From: Morinoia aosen
Taxonomy: Eukaryota; Arthropoda; Malacostraca; Amphipoda; Talitridae
Reading direction: 5' to 3'
Length of the DNA stretch: 64,000 nt
Assembly (NCBI GenBank): GCA_030386875.1
Contig: JASJYW010000026.1
Coordinates: forward strand, 14,278,246-14,342,245
Of this stretch, positions 57,200 to 64,000 are shown piece by piece. The notes under the pieces are model-generated. The model was given only the letters and a program-made list of their open reading frames with translations. It did not search any database and was not told the DNA's origin. The translations under genes and the position numbers were made by a program. Positions within the stretch are counted from its first letter, which is position 1; each line of letters begins with the position of its first letter.

Positions 57200-60100
57200 T
57201 GCACTTTCCGCCTATGTCGCCACGGGAAACAGCAAACGACGTGATTTTCATCGCATTCGGCCTAGGAATGGCCCAAAACACGCATTTTAGCTCTGTCGAC
57301 CGTGGAATCGGCAAAATATGCACTTTCCGCCTATGTCGCCACGGGAAACAGCAAACGACGTGATTTTCACCGCATTCGGCCTAGGAATGGCCCAAAACAC
57401 GCATTTTAGCTCTGTCGACCGTGGAATCGGCTAAATATGCACTTTCCGCCTATGTCGCCACGGGAAACAGCAAACGACGTGATTTTCACCGCATTCGCCC
57501 TAGGAATGGCCCAAAACACGCATTTTAGCTCTGTCGACCGTGGAATCGGCAAAATATGCACTTTCCGCCTATGTCGCCACGGGAAACAGCAATCGACGTG
57601 ATTTTCACCGCATTCGGCCTAGGAATGGCCCAAAACACGCATTTTAGCTCTGTCGACCGTGGAATCGGCTAAATATGCACTTTCCGCCTATGTCGCCACG
57701 GGAAACAGCAAACGACGTGATTTTCACCGCATTCGGCCTAGGAATATCCCAAAACACGCATTTTAGCTCTGTCGACCGTGGAATCGGCTAAATATGCACT
57801 TTCCGCCTATGTCGCCACGGGAAACAGCAAACGACGTGATTTTCACCGCATTCGGCCTAGGAATGGCCCAAAACACGCATTTTAGCTCTGTCGACCGTGA
57901 AATCGGCTAAATATGCACTTTCCGCCTATGTCGCCACGGGAAACAGCAAACGACGTGATTTTCACCGCATTCGGCCTAGGAATGGCCCAAAACACGCATT
58001 TTAGCTCTGTCGACCGTTGAATCGGCTAAATATGCACTTTCCGCCTATGTCGCCACGGGAAACAGCAAACGACGTGATTTTCACCGCATTCGGCCTAGGA
58101 ATGGCCTAAAACACGCATTTTAGCTCTGTCGACCGTGGAATCGGCTATATATGCACTTTCCGCCTATGTCGCCACGGGAAACAGCAAACGACGTGATTTT
58201 CACCGCATTCGGCCTAGGAATGGCCCAAAACACGCATTTTAGCTCTGTCGACCGTGGAATCGGCTAAATATGCACTTTCCGCCTATGTCGCCACGGGAAA
58301 CAGCAGACGACGTGATTTCCACCGCATTCGGCCTAGGAATGGCCCAAAACACGCATTTTAGCTCTGTCGACCGTGGAATCGGCTAAATATGCACTTTCCG
58401 CCTATGTCGCCACGGGAAACAGCAAACGACGTGATTTTCACCGCTTTCGGCCTAGGAATGGCCCAAAACACGCATTTTAGCTCTGTCGACCGTGGAATCG
58501 GCTAAATTTGCACTTTCCGCCTATGTCGCCACGGGAAACAGCAAACGACGTGATTTTCACCGCATTCGGCCTAGGAATGGCCCAAAACCACGCATTTTAG
58601 CTCTGTCGAACGTGGAATCGGCTAAATATGCACTTTCCGCCTATGTCGCCACGGGAAACAGCAAATGACGTGATTTTCACCGCATTCGGCCTAGGAATGG
58701 CCCAAAACACGCATTTTAGCTCTGTCGACCGTGGAATCGGCTAAATATGCACTTTCCGCCTATGTCGCCACGGGAAACAGCAAACGACGTGATTTACACC
58801 GCATTCGGCCTAGGAATGGCCCAAAACACGCATTTTAGCTCTGTCGACCGTGGAATCGGCTAAATATGCACTTTCCGCCTATGTCGCCACGGGAAACAGC
58901 AAACGACGTGATTTTCACCGCATTCGGCCTAGGAATGGCCCAAAACACGCATTTTAGCGCTGTCGACCGTGGAATCGGCTAAATATGCACTTTCCGCCTA
59001 TGTCGCCACGGGAAACAGCAAACGACGTGATTTTCACCGCATTCGGCCTAGGAATGGCCCAAAACACGCATTTCAGCTCTGTCGACCGTGGAATCGGCTA
59101 AATATGCACTTTCCTCCTATGTCGCCGCGGGAAGCAGCAAACGACGTGATTTTCACCGCATTCGGCCTAGGAATGGCCCAAAACACGCATTTTAGCTCTG
59201 TCGACCGTGGAATCGGCTAAATATGCACTTTCCGCCTATGTCGCCACGGGAAACAGCAAACGACGTGATTTTCACCGCATTCGGGCCTAGGAATGGCCCA
59301 AAACACGCATTTTAGCTCTGTCGACCGTGGAATCGGCTATATATGCACTTTCCGCCTATGTCGCCACGGGAAACAGCAAACGACGTGATTTTCACCGCAT
59401 TCGGCCTAGGAATGGCCCAAAACACGCATTTTAGCTCTGTCGACCGTGGAATCGGCTAAATATGCACTTTCCGCCTATGTCGCCACGGGAAACAGCAGAC
59501 GACGTGATTTTCACCGCATTCGGCCTAGGAATGGCCCAAAACACGCATTTTAGCTCTGTCGACCGTGGAATCGGCTAAATATGCACTTTCCGCCTATGTC
59601 GCCACGGGAAACAGCAAACGACGTGATTTTCACCGCTTTCGGCCTAGGAATGGCCCAAAACACGCATTTTAGCTCTGTCGACCGTGGAATCGGCTAAATT
59701 TGCACTTTCCGCCTATGTCGCCACGGGAAACAGCAAACGACGTGATTTTCACCGCATTCGGCCTAGGAATGGCCCAAAACACGCATTTTAGCTCTGTCGA
59801 CCGTGGAATCGGCTAAATATGCACTTTCCGCCTATGTCGCCACGGGAAACAGCAAATGACGTGATTTTCACCGCATTCGGCCTAGGAATGGCCCAAAACA
59901 CGCATTTTAGCTCTGTCGACCGTGGAATCGGCTAAATATACACTTTCCGCCTATGTCGCCACGGGAAACAGCAAACGACGTGATTTTCACCGCATTCGGC
60001 CTAGGAATGGCCCAAAACACGCATTTTAGCTCTGTCGACCGTGGAATCGGCTAAATATGCACTTTCCGCCTATGTCGCCACGGGAAACAGCAAACGACGT

Positions 60101-63100
60101 GATTTTCACCGCATTCGGCCTAGGAATGGCCCAAAACACGCATTTTAGCTCTGTCGACCGTGGAATCGGCTAAATATGCACTTTCCGCCTATGTCGCCAC
60201 GGGAAACAGCAAACGACGTGATTTTTCACCGCATTCGGCCTAGGAATGGCCCAAAACACGCATTTTAGCTCTGTCGACCGTGGAATCGGCTAAATATGCA
60301 CTTTCCTCCTATGTCGCCGCGGGAAGCAGCAAACGACGTGATTTTCACCGCATTCGGCCTAGGAATGGCCCAAAACACGCATTTTAGCTCTGTCGACCGT
60401 GGAATCGGCTAAATATGCACTTTCCGCCTATGTCGCCACGGGAAACAGCAAACGACGTGATTTTCACCGCATTCGGCCTAGGAATGGCCCAAACCACGCA
60501 TTTTAGCTCTGTCGACCGTGGAATCGGCTACATATGCACTTTTCGCCTATGTCGCCACGGGAAACAGCAAACGACGTGATTTTCACCGCATTCGGCCTAG
60601 GAATGGCCCAAAACACGCATTTTAGCTCTGTCGACCGTGGAATCGGCTAAATATGCACTTTCCGCTTATGTCGCCACGGGAAACAGCAAACGACGTGATT
60701 TTCACCGCATTCGGCCTAGGAATGGCCCAAAACACGCATTTTAGCTCTGTCGACCGTGGAATCGGCTAAATATGCACTTTCCGCCTATGTCGCCACGGGA
60801 AACAGCAAACGACGTGATTTTCACCGCATTCGGCCTAGGAATGGCCCAAAACACGCATTTTAGCTCTGTCGACCGTGGAATCTTCTAAATATGCACTTTC
60901 CGCCTATGTCGCCACGGGAAACAGCAAACGACGTGATTTTCACCGCATTCGGCCTAGGAATGGCCCAAAACACGCATTTTAGCTCTGTCGACCGTGGAAT
61001 TGGCTAAATATGCACTTTCCGCCTATGTCGCCACGGGAAACAGCAAACGACGTGATTTTCACCGCATTCGGCCTAGGAATGGCCCAAATTACGCATTTTA
61101 GCTCTGTCGACCGTGGAATCGGCTAAATATGCACTTTCCGCCTATGTCGCCACGGGAAACAGCAAACGACGTGATTTTCACCGCATTCGGCCTAGGAATG
61201 GCCCAAAACACGCATTTTAGCTCTGTCGACCGTGGAATCGGCTAAATATGCACTTTCCGCCTATGTCGCCACGGGAAACAGCAAACGACGTGATTTTCAC
61301 CGCATTCGGCCTAGGAATGGCCCAAAACACGCATTTTAGCTCTGTCGACCGTGGAATCGGCTCAATATGCACTTTCCTCCTATGTCGCCGCGGGAAGCAG
61401 CAAACGACGTGATTTTCACCGCATTCGGCCTAGGAATGGCCCAAAACACGCATTTAAGCTCTGTCGACCGTGGAATCGGCTAAATATGCACTTTCCGCCT
61501 ATGTCGCCACGGGAAACAGCAAGCGACGTGATTTTCACCGCATTCGGCCTAGGAATGGCCCAAACCACGCATTTTAGCTCTGTCGACCGTGGAATCGGCT
61601 AAATATGCACTTTTCGCCTATGTCGCCACGGGAAACAGCAAACGACGTGATTTTCACCGCATTCGGCCTAGGAATGGCCCAAAACACGCATTTTAGCTCT
61701 GTCGACCGTGGAATCGGCTAAATATGCACTTTCCGCTTATGTCGCCAAGGGAAACCGCAAACGACGTGATTTTCACCGCATTCGGCCTAGGAATGGCCCA
61801 AAACACGCATTTTAGCTCTGTCGACCGTGGAATCGGCTAAATATGCACTTTCCGCCTATGTCGCCACGGGAAACAGCAAACGACGTGATTTTCACCGCAT
61901 TCGGCCTAGGAATGGCCCAAAACACGCATTTTAGCTCTGTCGACCGTGGAATCTTCTAAATATGCACTTTCCGCCTATGTCGCCACGGGAAACAGCAAAC
62001 GACGTGATTTTCACCGCATTCGGCCTAGGAATGGCCCAAAACACGCATTTTAGCTCTGTCGACCGTGGAATTGGCTAAATATGCACTTTCCGCCTATGTC
62101 GCCACGGGAAACAGCAAACGACGTGATTTTCACCGCATTCGGCCTAGGAATGGCCCAAATTACGCATTTTAGCTCTGTCGACCGTGGAATCGGCTAAATA
62201 TGCACTTTCCGCCTATGTCGCCACGGGAAACAGCAAACGACGTGATTTTCACCGCATTCGGCCTAGGAATGGCCCAAAACACGCATTTTAGCTCTGTCGA
62301 CCGTGGAATCGGCTAAATATGCACTTTCCGCCTATGTCGCCACGGGAAACAGCAAACGACGTGATTTTCATCGCATTCGGCCTAGGAATGGCCCAAAACA
62401 CGCATTTTAGCTCTGTCGACCGTGGAATCGGCAAAATATGCACTTTCCGCCTATGTCGCCACGGGAAACAGCAAACGACGTGATTTTCACCGCATTCGGC
62501 CTAGGAATGGCCCAAAACACGCATTTTAGCTCTGTCGACCGTGGAATCGGCTAAATATGCACTTTCCGCCTATGTCGCCACGGGAAACAGCAAACGACGT
62601 GATTTTCACCGCATTCGCCCTAGGAATGGCCCAAAACACGCATTTTAGCTCTGTCGACCGTGGAATCGGCAAAATATGCACTTTCCGCCTATGTCGCCAC
62701 GGGAAACAGCAATCGACGTGATTTTCACCGCATTCGGCCTAGGAATGGCCCAAAACACGCATTTTAGCTCTGTCGACCGTGGAATCGGCTAAATATGCAC
62801 TTTCCGCCTATGTCGCCACGGGAAACAGCAAACGACGTGATTTTCACCGCATTCGGCCTAGGAATATCCCAAAACACGCATTTTAGCTCTGTCGACCGTG
62901 GAATCGGCTAAATATGCACTTTCCGCCTATGTCGCCACGGGAAACAGCAAACGACGTGATTTTCACCGCATTCGGCCTAGGAATGGCCCAAAACACGCAT
63001 TTTAGCTCTGTCGACCGTGGAATCGGCTAAATATGCACTTTCCGCCTATGTCGCCACGGGAAACAGCAAACGACGTGATTTTCACCGCATTCGGCCTAGG

Positions 63101-64000
63101 AATGGCCCAAAACACGCATTTTAGCTCTGTCGACCGTTGAATCGGCTAAATATGCACTTTCCGCCTATGTCGCCACGGGAAACAGCAAACGACGTGATTT
63201 TCACCGCATTCGGCCTAGGAATGGCCTAAAACACGCATTTTAGCTCTGTCGACCGTGGAATCGGCTATATATGCACTTTCCGCCTATGTCGCCACGGGAA
63301 ACAGCAAACGACGTGATTTTCACCGCATTCGGCCTAGGAATGGCCCAAAACACGCATTTTAGCTCTGTCGACCGTGGAATCGGCTAAATATGCACTTTCC
63401 GCCTATGTCGCCACGGGAAACAGCAGACGACGTGATTTCCACCGCATTCGGCCTAGGAATGGCCCAAAACACGCATTTTAGCTCTGTCGACCGTGGAATC
63501 GGCTAAATATGCACTTTCCGCCTATGTCGCCACGGGAAACAGCAAACGACGTGATTTTCACCGCTTTCGGCCTAGGAATGGCCCAAAACACGCATTTTAG
63601 CTCTGTCGACCGTGGAATCGGCTAAATTTGCACTTTCCGCCTATGTCGCCACGGGAAACAGCAAACGACGTGATTTTCACCGCATTCGGCCTAGGAATGG
63701 CCCAAAACACGCATTTTAGCTCTGTCGAACGTGGAATCGGCTAAATATGCACTTTCCGCCTATGTCGCCACGGGAAACAGAAAATGACGTGATTTTCACC
63801 GCATTTGGCCTAGGAATGGCCCAAAACACGCATTTTAGCTCTGTCGACCGTGGAATCGGCTAAATATGCACTTTCCGCCTATGTCGCCACGGGAAACAGC
63901 AAACGACGTGATTTTCACCGCATTCGGCCTAGGAATGGCCCAAAACACGCATTTTAGCTCTGTCGACCGTGGAATCGGCTAAATGTGCACTTTCCGCCTA
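57200..64000 (-). repeat. 43-monomer block duplication near the right edge
   Basis: TTTTCATCGCATTC at about 57249 and 62369, and AGGAATATCCC at about 57743 and 62863, are both 5120 bp apart, which is 43 monomers. Variants between and after them keep order (CGACCGTTGAATC, GGCCTAAAACAC, GATTTCCACCGC, CGAACGTGG). The second copy runs off the window. Confidence 0.8.

Larger units (their letters stand above)
53393..64000 (-). repeat. 119-bp satellite array, right arm after element B
   Basis: Same orientation as 32660-45413, running to the window end. The first units carry ACTCGATTTTCAACGCATTC and later GCTCTTTCGACC, the variants found at 39733 and 40027. After about three extra units it follows the GGGATACAGC block again from 54131, so it is a third, shorter copy of the block seen at 32.7 and 40.1 kb. 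The GGGATACAGC units at 40077 and 54131 are about 51 monomers apart once the insertion is removed. No genes. Confidence 0.98.

Noticed and set aside
13167..64000. CRISPR-like array
   Set aside because: Repeats are head-to-tail with no unique spacers, and the context is eukaryotic; this is a satellite.
13167..64000. CENP-B box in the satellite monomer
   Set aside because: The TTTCCCGTGGCG segment is only loosely reminiscent; the essential CENP-B core bases are not present.

Overview
The window looks like heterochromatic, repeat-dominated DNA from an invertebrate animal. The two large coding blocks are BEL/Pao LTR retrotransposons, a family known from metazoans, and the rest is AT-rich non-coding DNA and satellite. 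An arthropod is my best guess, but nothing in the sequence fixes the species. There is no complete host protein-coding gene; the only host-like signals are two weak exon candidates and a tRNA-like gene.

Layout. (1) 1-7806: BEL/Pao element A on the + strand, with its 5' LTR cut by the window edge. Its Gag-protease-RT-RNase H-integrase reading frame is broken by one in-frame TGA at 3921, and its protease motif reads DGG instead of DTG or DSG. (2) 7807-10860: AT-rich non-coding DNA with a ~410-bp near-palindrome and then about 22 copies of an ~83-bp repeat. (3) 10861-12825: lower-copy DNA with two exon candidates, a ~118-bp triplication and a tRNA-like gene with Pol III boxes. (4) 12826-13036: a 25-bp minisatellite. 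(5) 13167-64000: about 42 kb of a 119-bp satellite, in one orientation up to a 500-N gap (32160-32659) and in the opposite orientation after it. (6) 45414-53392: BEL/Pao element B, inserted in the satellite with a perfect 5-bp target duplication (GCACT) and LTRs that look identical by eye, so a recent arrival.

How the parts relate. Both elements carry the parts expected for autonomous BEL/Pao retrotransposition: LTRs, a primer-binding position directly after the 5' LTR, three Gag zinc knuckles, protease, RT, RNase H and an HHCC/DDE integrase. Neither has an env gene. In element B a TGA separates gag-pro from pol, with an in-frame ATG three bases later; in element A the same boundary is open. 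Both have YMDN at the RT catalytic box.

The satellite has evolved by repeated duplication of multi-kilobase blocks (about 37, 24, 62, 43 and 14 monomers), not by a fixed higher-order repeat. Element B sits in a monomer whose uninterrupted block-duplicate survives near 39.7 kb, so it inserted after that duplication. I did not find a new cellular system here. The most interesting points are the element B stop/restart boundary, the shared YMDN box, the array inversion at the gap and the dated order of events in the array. All alignments were made by eye.
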